Part shown: one piece after another, positions 1 through 10,958 of the stretch
Numbering within the stretch: the stretch's first letter is position 1
Layout: every line of letters begins with the position of its first letter
NCBI GenBank assembly: GCA_037044905.1
Contig: JBAOKB010000168.1
Location: forward strand, 124,001-188,000
Origin: Hortaea werneckii
Lineage: Eukaryota; Ascomycota; Dothideomycetes; Mycosphaerellales; Teratosphaeriaceae
Reading direction: 5' to 3'
Length of the DNA: 64,000 bases
Program-made: the position numbers and the translations under genes
The notes under the pieces: generated by a model
The model's database searches: none
What the model saw: only the letters and a program-made list of their open reading frames with translations
What the model was told of the DNA's origin: nothing

Positions 1-1313
1 TCAGATCATTCGTGGCGATTTGAGCATTTGCCTGGCCGAGAAGCCATCGCGGCGGACTATACGTCTTCCACCAGTAGACGTGCGAAGGACTGTTGGTCTC
101 GCGCTGTCGGATCCAGTCTTGTACTGGTAGCACGCCAGCCTGGTGGTAGAGGCCGAAGATGGTTGCTGCGAGGATGTTGAAGAGGATCCATATGCCGAGC
201 CATGTCTGGCGTAATTTGGGGAGTCTGGTAGTCGGACTGAGGCGAGGAGTAAGGGCACGGCAGGAAGGAGGAAGCGGGCTTCTTGGTGGTTGAAGCAGGA
301 TAGTATGGCGATCCCGGTTATACCGGACCAGAAGAGTATGTCCCTCCTGCTTGAAAAGAGCAGTAGAGGTATTGCCGGTCCTAGGAGTTGAGGTAGGTTT
401 GCAATGAAGTGTTGCCAGAAGGGATGCGAGCCGTGCTGAGCGAGGTTGGCTGGGTTCATGTTGTATAGCATGTTTTTGTATGGGGTTAGTATGCAGTCCT
501 GAAATAGAGTGCTGAAATTCAATCTGCTGCCGGTGTAGTATTCGGTGTCTGTTGCCACGGCCATCAAGGCAGATAGACTGCCGGCAAGCAGAACGACCAG
601 GAGACGCCACGGCTTTGCAACCAGGTCTGGAAGCAGTCGTATGCCGGGGACCAGCAAGAAGACTGGGAAAGTTATTCTGTTGAAGATTCCCAATACACCA
701 AGAAAAGCCAACGCCATGCACAGCTTCACCTGCGTATGTTCCCTGTCATCCCTCATACGACCCATGAGCACCAGACACCAGAGGACGATGATCGTCTCAA
801 GACTGTTGGAGAAGGTATGCATCTGAAAGGTCCAAGTCACGTATGAGGAAGCGACCAGCAGGAGAGCCGTAGCACGTTGAGGCTTGACAGGCAAGAGCTC
901 GTGCAAGGCCCAGTCTTCGAGTACAAAGCTGAGCAGAAACATTTGCACCCGCAGAACATAGAAGACGGCCATAGGCGAAACCTCATAGCCTGCCCCTTCT
1001 GCCAACCATTTCAGCAAGACCAGAGGCGGGCCGTAAATCAATCGCAAAGGAAAAATGCTGCGGATAGGTTGCTCGGAGGTAAATTCACATGTGGTAAATT
1101 CCCATGTCTTGTAGACAGGCCAGCCGAAAATCTCACCTACCTTGCGTATCAGAATCTATCGTTTCAAGGAATTAAAGGAGATTTGTTTGATGGTACGATA
1201 CCGGCGATGATCTCAGGACCCTGGAAGTGCTCATCCGGATGGATATAGCTCGTGCTTATGGCAAAGTAAACGCGAACCAAGACGAGGAGCAGATAGAGAC
1301 TTCCGCGCCGCAT
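1..1313 (-). CDS. SMP3: GPI mannosyltransferase 4 (SMP3), 3' end outside window, one frame break
   Basis: Family GT22 enzyme that adds the fourth mannose to the GPI anchor core in the ER membrane. Exon 1 (1313-1202) encodes a signal-anchor helix followed by HPDEHFQGPE, the luminal acidic motif of the family. Intron 1201-1137 has GT/AG ends, and exon 2 resumes at 1136 with EIFGWPVY. The HTFSNSLET motif and many hydrophobic helices follow, with NLPQLLGPA further down. Near 218-240 the frame breaks: the annotated frame turns into low-complexity sequence, while the next frame continues with LPKLRQTWLGIW and then YWWKTYSPPRWLLG, the conserved Smp3 tail. One missing base explains it. The TGA at 3-1 belongs to the wrong frame; the true frame is still open at the window edge, so the gene is partial. 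Identity is very likely. Confidence 0.9.
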
Positions 1314-2190
1314 GATGACGTGCCGTGCTTGATCCGAGGCGTTAGTCTAGATGCGGTGAATGGGACGTTTCTGTTGCCTCTCCCATGTCCTCTAACAAGA
1401 GGTGGTCAGGAGGTGTGCTGTTTGGTCACGAATCTGACGCGCTTTGTGCACTGTGTCTCACGCTACGCTTCTGAACGGCACGGGCCACAATCTCATGCTC
1501 GCAGATAAGGAAAAGGAATGCCGTGAGCGGCGGCTTTACTGCGACCTTCCAGATCGTCCATGATAGTCTGTAGTAGTCAATATTCAGTATCCATCCCTGT
1601 TACGATTGGAGACCATGTCTCACTTGTCCGGATGATGGTAGCTTATGTCATAGTTCCTCTGTTCTCCCGTCAATTTAGGTATACCTTCCCGCCGGCTTCT
1701 ACCGGACGGCTCTGACGTGCTGTAGGCTGTCACATTCCTATACATGTTCACAAGCCGGATTGCTGTAGCTTGTGAAAGACACTCCTTGCGCCTTGCAGCT
1801 GATACTTGGTTTGCTGTCCTTAGATCGGTGCCTGATTCTACCAGGTTACAGGTGAATGCTGCAGGGTTTAGCCAGTGAATCATTCAGAACATTCAAAAGG
1901 TCGCCCACGCTCGGGCCAAGTAAAGCGGGGCTTGCTGCAGGTGCCTTACAGGTAACAACCTACCTGCTGCTAGTGCACTTCACTTTCACTTATACAAAGC
2001 ACTATTCACAAACAACTTCAGTGCTCGACGCCTTTAAGTACTTCCTTCTCGCCCAGTTCGCTGGTCAACTTGCGTTCTTCATCAACTTCATCAGAACAAC
2101 CATCCGAGAGCCAGCGCCTTCCAGACACCACACCGACCCTCTCCCGCAGTACTCGAACACAGACCTTCAATCCATATCACTACAATCGCC
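1314..2190. other. Intergenic, divergent promoter SMP3/SKP1
   Basis: About 880 nt between the divergent starts of SMP3 and SKP1. A 120-codon open frame at 1856-2218 runs into the SKP1 start region but has no recognisable domain and I treat it as chance. No RNA gene or repeat seen. Confidence 0.6.
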
Positions 2191-2808
2191 ATGTCCGCCG
2201 AGGCAGACCAGCAAGTGAAGCTCGTCAGCTCTGACAATGTCGAGATCGTCACCGGTATGCTTTGCGCCAGCACTTCTCTTATCACATGAGCGAATCGCTA
2301 ACTGTGCCGTAGAGCGCAAGATCGCAGAGCGTTCCATGCTCATCAAGAACATGATCGAGGACCTGGGCGCGCCTGGCGAGGAGCCGATCCCCATCATGAA
2401 CGTATGTCCAACATATCCGAGTCCAACTTTCCTGATTGATCTGCTAACACCCCTCTGCAGGTCTCCGAGGCTGTCTTGAGGAAGGTTCTCGAGTGGTGCG
2501 CGCACCACAAGAACGACCCGGCCCCGACCCAAGACGACGATGCGGACTCGCGCAAGAAGACGACGGACATTGAGGACTGGGACCAGAAGTTCATGCAGGT
2601 CGACCAGGAGATGCTGTTCGAGATCATCCTCGCAGCCAACTACATGGATATCAAGGCTTTGCTGGACGTGGGCTGCAAGACGGTGGCCAACATGATCAAG
2701 GGCAAGTCGCCGGAGGAGATTCGCAAGACGTTTAACATCCAAAACGACTTCACTCCGGAGGAGGAGGAGCAGATCCGTCGCGAGAACGAGTGGGCTGAGG
2801 ACCGTTAA
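2191..2808 (+). CDS. skp1: SKP1, SCF ubiquitin ligase adaptor
   Basis: Bridges F-box proteins to cullin in SCF E3 ligases; in yeast also found in kinetochore and RAVE complexes. Three exons, 2191-2254, 2313-2401 and 2461-2808, give 166 aa, the usual fungal length. The N-terminal BTB/POZ-like SKP1 fold starts at VKLVSSDNVEIV. The C-terminal F-box binding helices carry LAANYMDIKALLDVGCK, KGKSPEEIRKTFNI, NDFTPEEEEQIRREN and the NEWAEDR end, all hallmark Skp1 residues. An acidic, disordered loop (PAPTQDDDADSRKK) sits between beta and helical parts as in other fungi. Both introns have GTATG donors, and all exon phases join cleanly. This is one of the few intact genes in the window. Confidence 0.97.
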
Positions 2809-3855
2809 GCGGCCTCTTACAGCTTTCCAGCCAGCGATTGTGATGGAATGCGCGGATCTAAATTTCTGCGCAGGGGGGCACACATACGACTCACTCATCA
2901 ACCCTTACTAGCTAGGGAATGCATGGATGGCGGATGTTCTGCTGGAGAGAATCCAGCACGATGCATCCTTGCTCTGCGGTACATGGCGTTCAAAAAGAGG
3001 CGAAGGCGGTTGCTACTTTCACACTGAGATTATGACTTTTTCTTTATGACGAGAGAGTGGGTGGGCGGAAACAGACAGACAGAGAATCGGTATGGCTACA
3101 TACTTCAAATTGCGCCTTCATGGCTTTACTGCGCCCACCGCGTTGGCCAGATGCTTCGTTTTTTTTTTTTTTTATTTTGTTTCCTTTCTGGAAGAATTTA
3201 TGTCCTTGCCAGATTTTCCATGATGATTCTGCGCACGCCGCGCTGTGAGTATAGAGGGTGACCGGTCCTGACTTACAGAATCCAGAAAGTCACCTTCCTC
3301 CCACTCACAATCGATTGCCTTTTCTCCCTTCACGGATCTATCTTCTCTCCCTTCACGGATCTATCTTTACAACCTGCGTTGGACTCCATGGCTTTCGATG
3401 CGGAAGAAGCAGATTGTAGAAGACCCGATTCGAGTTCACATTGCTGACTCTCCATATACGCCACAGGATAACTAACATGACCTACCGATCACTCGAATAG
3501 GTATTTGTGAGTTCTTGTTGACCATTCCAAGGGCCACAAACCTCAAGTCTAAGGAAGTTGGCTCAAGAAAGCCAGTTCAACGCACATGTAGTCTACTACT
3601 CACGGGTAAGTAGAATAGATGCATCATAGGGCAGATCTGCTACGCTAATCGATATAGCACAGGCTCAAGGCGTTGCGCAACCAGGAAAGTGACCTGCCTC
3701 GGCCCGGCTATTCATCGGCAATTTGAGACGCGTAGCTTCGCGTTTGGGCCCCGTCATGGGCCATTGACGAGACAGTATAGCACTACATCACTCGACTTCA
3801 TCACCGGCAATACGCACATACACTCCTTCCGTCGACGTCAAGTCCAATTCTGAAC
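2809..3855. other. Intergenic, SKP1 3' region and RIM1 promoter
   Basis: About 1 kb. Holds a 15-nt T run near 3155-3170 (probable SKP1 3' UTR/terminator surroundings), the direct repeat at 3323-3366 and the RIM1 promoter. Short open frames here have no coding character. Confidence 0.6.
3323..3366. repeat. 23-nt tandem direct duplication
   Basis: A 21-nt word beginning TCTCCCTTCACGGATC occurs at 3323-3343 and again at 3346-3366, separated by TC. It is a local tandem duplication in the RIM1 upstream region with no coding role evident. Confidence 0.9.
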
Positions 3856-4457
3856 ATGCAGTCTCTTCGCTCGCTGCCGCGCGCGGCCTCCTCAATCCGC
3901 GCCTTTCTCTACCACCGTCCCCAGGCCCCTGGCGAAGATGCAGCTTATCGGCCGCCTAGCAGAGCAGCCAGAGCTCATGCCGACATCGACCGGCCGCGAG
4001 CTGGTCCGATACGCTTTGGGGGTGAGCGGGACGTCAAAAGATGAGAACGGCAACAAGCCCGTCAGCTGGTTCAAGGTCGCGAGCTTTGTGGAGGGTGCGC
4101 AGCGGGACCTCTTGTTGAGCTTGCCGAAGGGGTAAGATGGAGAATAGTTTCGACAGGTCTAGGGGAAGAGCATGCTAACGAGGATGGGATAGTACCCAAC
4201 TGTATGTGGAATGCGATGCGAAGATGGATACATTCCAGTCGCAAGACGGTTCGAACCGCACCGCTTTGAACCTTCTCCAGCGTATGTATTCGTTGCCATG
4301 CTGCGAAGTCCTCTTTTTGGAGTACAGCTAATTGGTTTAATCAGGCAACTTCGAGATGCTTTCCAAGCCGCGCCGCGACACAGAGCAGTCCACGACCGGC
4401 GCCGAATCTCACGCCAGTCCTGCTGAGGAACCTCTCAGCGGTGTCGGCCAATCGTAA
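3856..4457 (+). CDS. rim1: Mitochondrial single-stranded DNA-binding protein (RIM1), one frame break
   Basis: Binds ssDNA in mitochondrial DNA replication. Exons 3856-4131, 4193-4281 and 4345-4457 would give 158 aa. The OB fold is clear: KMQLIGRL, STGRELVRYALG, SWFKVASF, AQRDLLLSLPKGTQLYVE, RTALNLLQRNFEML. The first ATG at 3856 reads an Arg/Ser-rich presequence (MQSLRSLPRAASSIRAF). It then goes out of frame at the T run 3904-3906; dropping one T gives AFSTTVPRPLAKMQLIG, the usual matrix-targeting form. As written, only a start at 3938 (MQLIG) stays in frame, and that would lack a targeting signal. The upstream TGA at 3851 excludes an earlier start in the domain frame. Introns have GTAAG/GTATG donors and a GCTAAC branch point in intron 1. 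Confidence 0.92.
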
Positions 4458-6244
4458 TTGCTTTTACCGCCTCCGGGAAAACGATGGATGCATTAAGCTC
4501 TTGTACAGCGCACGCTATGTATTATACTGCTCGCGAGAATCATCGCAAGGTCGCGGGCTCTTGAATTACGGCAGGCAGAGGCGCAGTGAGGGGTATGCTA
4601 TTTGGCTAGGGAAGGCATCCAAAGATATTGTAGGCTCGTGATACCCACTCAACTCTTCTACTTCTCGATCGAGGGAACCAACATGTCTAAGCCTTGCGAA
4701 AGGATCTATTGGCGTTTCTCACTACCGCGCTTTGCGCAATGCGAAAGTCTCCAGTATCGCAGTGTCAAATAGTGCCTTGCACTAGTTTACATGAGCACGA
4801 GGTCAGCAGAGCGCGTGCTCCGAGCTGGGATTGGTTACCTAGGCGGTGTTCTTGTTGTAATCTTATCTAATACACTTCCGCAGGCGATCACCTGGTACCC
4901 TCGAATCCAACAGGCTAGGTGAGCGAGCAGCGGACATAGCGCTGGCTAGGGATCGTTCCAGAGTGGCAGATCGTCAGCAAGATGCATTTGGGAGGCTGAG
5001 CGCAGCAAAGATCACAGGAGGGCGGTCAAGTTCTGGTGTGTAGTGTACTTTCACGCGCTTCATGCCAAATATAAATACCGTTTTCGCTGTGCGTACAAGC
5101 CGGGTGTAATCTGGACCTCAGATGGACGCCTGTCTTGAGGTATGCCCTGATACGCTAATCTGGAAGGTAGGTACACCTGCTCACCGCCGTTCGCGACATT
5201 GTTCATCCGTACATCGGGTACATGCACACTTCTATCACGAGGGCGGTGAGGCCGGGTGTGAACGGGAGGGGTTCTTCAGATGCCGGGGCGTGCTCTAAGC
5301 CGAGGATGATGGTGCACATAGGCGACAAGAGACATGCATGTATGCATGCAGACACGTTATGTGCATAAGAGAAGCATTATGATTACCCGGCGAAGTGGAC
5401 AAGGGAACATATCAGGATACAAAGTCTTGCACGTGGCAGAGACAGGACGGTGAAGGAATCTTGGCATGCGAGGCACGGACGGCCAGAAGGAGGTGGACTT
5501 TTTGTTCTTGTGATTGTAGGAGCACGAACAAACTCCCTCTTTGTTGACGTTTCATCTGCTTGTAGGCGGCTGCGGGTCGCTATATAACCCCGAGCGCATT
5601 AGGCGATATCTCAATGGTAATCAGGATGGTTGCTTCTCCTCCTTTACGCGGGCGCCACGATGAGCCTAGCTCTTGGGAATGAAAATGCCTCATAGAGGTG
5701 ACCTCTACTGTGAATAACGTGCGCGCGTGCCGTCACGATCTGCCTTTTGACAGCCTTGGAATCGGCAAGCAGCCACTTCCGAAACTCTCCCAACACCACC
5801 CGCCTTTTGATTTTGCATCACCGTCTAATTTTGCTCCGCAAACCATCATGATATTGCTACTATAACATACACGGCAGAAGTCAGGCTGCAGTGAGCCACC
5901 CCTCGCGACCGTCGCGTAGCTTACCCACTTGCCCGCCCACCTCGCCCACATCCGGCGGACGACGACGTTTGTCAGCACGTTTCCACAGCCACAGAAAGCT
6001 TGCCACAAGCATCCATACCACTCCGCGGCCTTCTGACACGCCCGCTCCGCTGTCTGACGATCTTTTTTCAAATTGCTCGACACGCCACGCGAACACGGTC
6101 TGCAATTTTGTGCGCTCTTCTAGTACTGGGCGTGGCCCACCGGGCCCCTCATCGCAAAGCTTGCCAAGCCCAAGGTGACGACGACGACAGCGCAACAGTA
6201 TAAAAGAGCGCCTCACGGGTTTTCCAAGTACGTTTGCAGTCACC
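4458..6244. other. Intergenic, long upstream region of SAT4 kinase
   Basis: About 1.8 kb without a supportable gene. Contains two TATA-like words (near 5069 and 5580), a TGCATG-rich near-palindrome at about 5333-5351, and GC-rich sequence just before SAT4. Antisense open frames at 5733-6246 are compositional. Confidence 0.55.
6199..6206 (+). promoter_or_regulatory. TATA box candidate of SAT4 kinase
   Basis: TATAAAAG lies 39-46 nt upstream of the ATG at 6245, unusually close for a fungal gene. It could set a very short leader, or the true start may lie downstream. Confidence 0.4.
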
Positions 6245-7841
6245 ATGCCTACCGCCGATCGCGAATCTCGCCCTGCACCGCAACCGTCTCCTGCTCATAC
6301 CGGGTCCACCACGTCGGTCAACTCCTCGCAAAATGGCGGCGACAGCCGCGCTGCCTCTGTGTCACATGATGCGCCGCCCAAAACGAATGGCGATTCGCAC
6401 CCAGTCCGACCAGCCCCCGTCCAAAAGAAGTCTACCATGGCGCGGTTAAGCCGTATGTTCTCCGCGAAGGATACCAATGCAGAGAGTAGAGAAGCATCCA
6501 AGGAGAAGGTCGCCGCAGTAGCAGTTCCTGAAGCACCGACAGAAGAAGACAATGCCCCAGCACCAACGCCCAAGAGGCCCGGCACATTTTCACGCCAATC
6601 TTCGCGCACTGGTGCCCGAGGCCTGACGCGATCGGGCTCTGACTCCAAAAGGAGAAGCGCGACGAGTCCGTACAGCAACCTCAGCGCTTCTGGGTAGATG
6701 ACGCAGGGGAGCACCATCATACGCTGAAAAGCTCGCGAAGACAGGAAAAGCTTTCGGACATGATTCGCGATTTCATGGGTGGCAAGCGGAGAGAACATCA
6801 AGAAGAGCAGCCATTATCGCTAATGTCAACTGGGTTGATCAGATGAAAAGCGAGAAGGGTAAACTGGCAAGCGACAAGAATGTTGGCCCGAATGCGACTG
6901 CATCACTTGTCCAGAAATACGGCAAATGTCAGGAGGTCGTTGGGCGTGGCGCGTTTGGTATCGTAAGAATAGCGCACAAGGCGGATGCTGGCAACCCTAA
7001 GCATGAACAGCTGTACGCTGTCAAGGAATTCCGGCGCCGCCCTCAAGAAGACGCGAAGAAGTATAGCAAGCGGCTGAACTCGGAGTTTTGTATTTCCTCG
7101 TCACTTCGACACCCGAACGTGATTCATACCCTTGACCTCCTGGAGGATGCGAAGGGCGATTATTGCGAGGTCATGGAGTATTGCGCCGGAGGTGACTTGT
7201 ACTCTCTCGTACTTGCTGCTGGCAAGTTGGAAGTATTGGAAGCCGATTGCTATTTTCTGCAGCTTATGCGCGGTGTCGAGTACATTCATGAGATGGGTGT
7301 AGCGCACCGCGACTTGAAGCCAGAGAACCTGCTCTTGACCTCGCACGGCTCGTTGAAGATTACCGACTTCGGAAATGGCGAATGTTTCCGAATGGCATGG
7401 GAGACCGAAGCGCACATGACTATGGGTCTGTGTGGCAGTGCGCCATACATCGCGCCTGAGGAGTACACCGAAAAAGAGTTCGATCCGCGAGCTGTTGACG
7501 TCTGGGCCTGCGGTGTTATCTACATGGCGATGCGCACCGGCCGTCATCTCTGGAAGGTTGCACGAAGAGACGAGGACGAATTTTACGAAAACTATATCCA
7601 AGGGCGGAAGAGCGATGAGGGCTATCCACCCATTGAATCACTACACAGGGTAGGTCTAATCTGCATTCATATTGTTGAGGTTTCGGATACTGACAAGACA
7701 CCTTCTTAGGCGCGCTGCCGCAATGTCATTTACAGCATCCTGGACCCCACCGCGAAGCGCAGAATAACAGCGCACCAAGTCTTGAACAGCGAGTGGGGCA
7801 AGGGCATAAAAGTCTGCAAGGCTGGCGAACAGGGCCTCTGA
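6245..7841 (+). CDS. sat4: SAT4/HAL4-type serine/threonine protein kinase, two frame breaks
   Basis: Fungal NPR/HAL5-family kinase; Sat4 in yeast supports the Trk potassium transporters and salt tolerance. A Ser/Pro-rich N-terminal half (1-150) is followed by the family linker HTLKSSRRQEKLSDMIRDFM. Then comes the kinase: GRGAFGIVR glycine loop, YAVKEFRRRP with the ATP lysine, HRDLKPENLL catalytic loop, ITDFGNG metal site and APEEYTEKEFDPRAVDVWA. Intron 7650-7709 is followed by a last exon with ARCRNVIYSILDP, ending at TGA 7839. Two one-base losses split the frame: at 6692-6695 (a G run just before TAG) and at 6825-6832 (an A run). Restoring both gives a continuous product of about 512 aa. As written, only the kinase part from 6843 would be predicted. 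Confidence 0.92.
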
Positions 7842-8946
7842 CATTAGGAGATGGGCAAAGAGCAGCAGTCCAACAGCTTGCTCGGCCCCTCCTCATCATG
7901 CGCGCGGTTAACGATCATTGAACTTCTTTCACTTTCTCTCCAATGCACAGATTCTTTCGAGCGATGCATACCCCGTTTTAGCAGAGCCCAGTAGCGCATT
8001 TCGGGAACGACGGTCAAAGGGAAATCACAGGGGACTACGACAGGGCATGACATACGCGTCTGAATTAGACGTCTTACTTTCTAGTCACTGTCAGGTCTTT
8101 GAACAGTGGATGGGTGACATTCCCTCGGCATTCGACCTGCTAGGAGTGATCCATGAATTGACGGCTGCGTACGCAAGCGAGGATTCTTGGATGCCCGGTT
8201 ATTTTGTAGATAGAATTGGCTGGTACCACGGAAGAGCACGCCCCCAAGTCCTCACTTTCTCCGTTCCTGCTCTCGATGACTTGATGCATTGTGCCAAAAG
8301 GTCCCACGTGACTGCATTCGATCGCCAAGCCGGGTCCTACAGTACTGCGCCTTATAGCCTCGAATCCTTCATCCTTCCAACCCTCGATCGGTATACGTAT
8401 GACGTAACTGCAGATGGCAGCGATTCAATTAGGCCAATGCGGAAGTGGCTCAGACTTCGCACCAGAACGGCATCTCCATGGCTGAAGAGGGACTCTGAAG
8501 GGCTGCCTGTTGGTCTCCTCGGGGTAGACCTTCCGGTGAGCCTTGCCCGTATGTCTTGAAGCAACATCATCGTACCTGCCTCTGCCACTTCCTACGATCC
8601 CGTTCCTGTAGCTCTGTCATGCGCACAACACAGCCTCTGATGTACAGCCCATTGTACAGCCAATGCTATGTTGCCGGCAGTGTTAGGTCATGCCGAACTC
8701 AGACTGTTCTTAAAGAATTTGGACAATCTCCTATAGTTAGCCAAAAGATCCAATCTTTCCCAAGATTGAGAGTGCTAAATACATAAATCCCACATTCACA
8801 CCAACCATACCTCTCACTCCCAATATTCTTCCCAATCGAATAATCCTTCTCCGACCTCTTCCAAAATAAAACCCTATACATCATCCGAGGCCTGAAGCGC
8901 ACAACTCCAATTCGCAGCGTCCTCCATCCTCGATTTATCAGAACCA
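7842..8946. other. Intergenic, downstream of SAT4
   Basis: About 1.1 kb. A 213-codon open frame (7918-8559, +) lies here; it has no recognisable domain, no intron signals and no family resemblance, so I do not call it. Confidence 0.5.
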
Positions 8947-9259
8947 ATGGGTTGCAGCGCTTCGCACGAGGACTCCCATAACTACAAGCCCGCCACAGTC
9001 GGGCACCACCGCTCGCACGGCGGATACAAGCATTCGACGGGCAGGACGAGACATCGGGCGGGAGGTTTTGGAGGGAGTCCTGCCATTTATGGCGGTGGAG
9101 CGATAGGAGGGTGAGTCTTTCATGTGTTTTATGTGATAAAGGTGATGCAGGGTGAACTGACTTCTCTGGTTAGTTTTGGTGGTGATGGCGGAGGAGGCTG
9201 GAGGATGTGGAGGGGGCGGAGATGGAGGTGGAGGTGGAGGCGGAGGGGGTGGTTGTTAG
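8947..9259 (+). CDS. Small glycine-rich protein with MGCS acylation signal
   Basis: About 82 aa in two exons, 8947-9110 and 9174-9259; the intron has GTGAGT and TTAG ends and a CTGAC branch. It begins MGCSASHED, a textbook N-myristoylation site with an adjacent palmitoylatable Cys, so it is probably membrane-tethered. A His/Arg/Tyr-rich stretch and a glycine-rich body follow, ending in an almost pure glycine tail with two cysteines and TAG. Exon 2 needs one frame change at 9190-9203: as written the frame turns Trp/Arg-rich, while the neighbouring frame reads GGCGGGGD and then a Gly10 run ending in Cys. Small MGxx glycine-rich proteins of unknown function are widespread in fungi. Function unknown. 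Confidence 0.6.
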
Positions 9260-10320
9260 AGCAAATGTGGTTATTTCACCATCGACCATGGGATGGGGAT
9301 CTGGGATGAGGCGGGCTGGATGTGCTTTCCCTTTTCTGTTATTTTGGAGTTGGAGCTGGAAATGCTTGGCTACGCAATGATACCAGATGCCAATATTCTT
9401 TTCAATTGCAGCAGACTCGGATGACGAGATGAAGGGCCGTTATTACTATCTCATGTCACCAACCTGGAAGAGGGTAGAACCGATCATTTTCGATCCGGGA
9501 AAGATTAATAACAGCATCGAAATGTGTAACAGCACGTTGATTGATATATTAATATCCCCATGATTGTTCTGCGACATTGCATTGATCCGATTGGATATCT
9601 AGGTAGGTACTTTGGATCACCGTAAACAAGCATGTCCTCATCAATGAGCGACGCAATGAATACAGACGACGGCTCTTCTCCACTACCCGCCTTTTGTACG
9701 GCGCACCCCGCCATTGTTCACAGCAAAAATGGAAATCACTCCTGTGCGAGATTCTCAAGTTTTGTCATCACCACTGGCAGTCCTGAAGAAAAGGAGGCGC
9801 CAACGCCAGATGCAGCTCGAGCAGAAGCCACGCTGCAAAGTCATTATCACATCCTGTTGCCACCGAGCGGTTGCAGTGATGAAGGTACATGCCAGCCGAC
9901 CTTGTATCGCCGTCCGGTGGTCCTTTACCAACACCGACACCTCGGCGGTCACCCCGGGCAGAGGCTCAACCAGGCGAGATGGGTTGAACATTTGCCGTAG
10001 CACCTGGAACCAACTGGAAGAGAATGGCGAACATCCCAACTTGAAGGCAGGATAACCTTAGCCGCATCGGCGCACAACACTGAGCCGACTCGAGAATCGG
10101 GGAAGAAGAAGGCATGGCCCAGCTAACTATAGGGAGGCAGGGAGGGCCATTCGGTAAATCTAAAGAGCTTGCTGCGTGGTTTGGAAGGCGTCGCCAGGAA
10201 CCAGCTTCCGTGACCGATGCCTGCCACATCTTCCACCTTGGGAGCCGCCAGCAAAGCGCGATCGTCCAAGTTCAGAGCAGGGCCGCAACTCCTTCCAGCC
10301 GCTGTATCATCTTTCAATAG
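9260..10320. other. Intergenic or unresolved 5' exons
   Basis: About 1 kb. Several short open frames overlap in all phases; none has a recognisable domain. It may contain an upstream exon of the possible TM protein that follows, since CAATAG at 10314-10319 could serve as an acceptor. Confidence 0.4.
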
Positions 10321-10902
10321 TTTCACGCTCTCCATGGAGATGACATCGACCTCCCTTCATCGCGATTAGCATCTATATCCGCCCAGTCGGAATCAAGAAA
10401 GCAGTCCTACCCTTCACCGTGTCGCAAATGGAGGAGACCAGCAGAGACGCTACTCAATCCAAAAATATCCCTCCCGTCCTTCCACCCTCCGCAAGCGTAC
10501 CCAGGGCGACATACAAACAATCGACGGCATCCACTAGACGGCTATGACCGCTCTCCTCGCCGCAGCGACGCCACCGCGCCTTCTGAACCGGTGGACATGG
10601 AAAGCGCCTTGTACAAGCATGCAGGGCGTTCCAGACAGCGGAGGAAGTTGCATGATACCAGCCAGCGCAAGCGGATCACAAGTCTTCTGGGATTAGGGTT
10701 GACGTGTGCGGTGGTGTGCACGCTGGTGGCGATGTTGATCTTGGGCTTGATGAGCGTGAAGCAGAGGCTTGGTGGGGACTGGAATGCGCTTCATAACCAT
10801 ACTGCAACTTCTGGCGGTGCAAATGTGTCGGATCAGAGGCTCGTGTGTGAAGAGACAGCGTCGAAGGCGGGTGGGATTGATCAGCATTCAGAGCAATGCT
10901 GA
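10321..10902 (+). CDS. Possible single-pass membrane protein, 5' end unresolved
   Basis: One frame stays open from just after the TAG at 10318 to the TGA at 10900. It reads a polar, Pro/Ser/Arg-rich stretch (GYDRSPRRSDATAPSEP), then an Arg/Lys-rich juxtamembrane segment. A clear hydrophobic helix of about 22 residues (LGLGLTCAVVCTLVAMLIL) follows, then a hydrophilic tail with a possible NHT glycosylation site. The only in-frame ATG is at 10597, beyond a plausible N-terminal region, so an upstream exon joined at the CAATAG acceptor is likely. I do not recognise the family. The gene is convergent with ORC6, with only about 57 nt between their stops. It could be chance, but the composition looks protein-like. 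Confidence 0.4.
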   Translation, partial: FHALHGDDIDLPSSRLASISAQSESRKQSYPSPCRKWRRPAETLLNPKISLPSFHPPQAYPGRHTNNRRHPLDGYDRSPRRSDATAPSEPVDMESALYKHAGRSRQRRKLHDTSQRKRITSLLGLGLTCAVVCTLVAMLILGLMSVKQRLGGDWNALHNHTATSGGANVSDQRLVCEETASKAGGIDQHSEQC

Positions 10903-10958
10903 AGGTGTGGACCAGAGACATCCACGCGGTTTGGTTGGTCGTTGGTTGACCGACGGCA

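Noticed and set aside
1856..2218. Open frame running into SKP1 start
   Set aside because: Covers the SKP1 leader in another frame; SKP1 start is certain.
7918..8559. 213-codon plus-strand frame
   Set aside because: No domain, no neighbour logic, sits in a 3' region; length alone is not enough.
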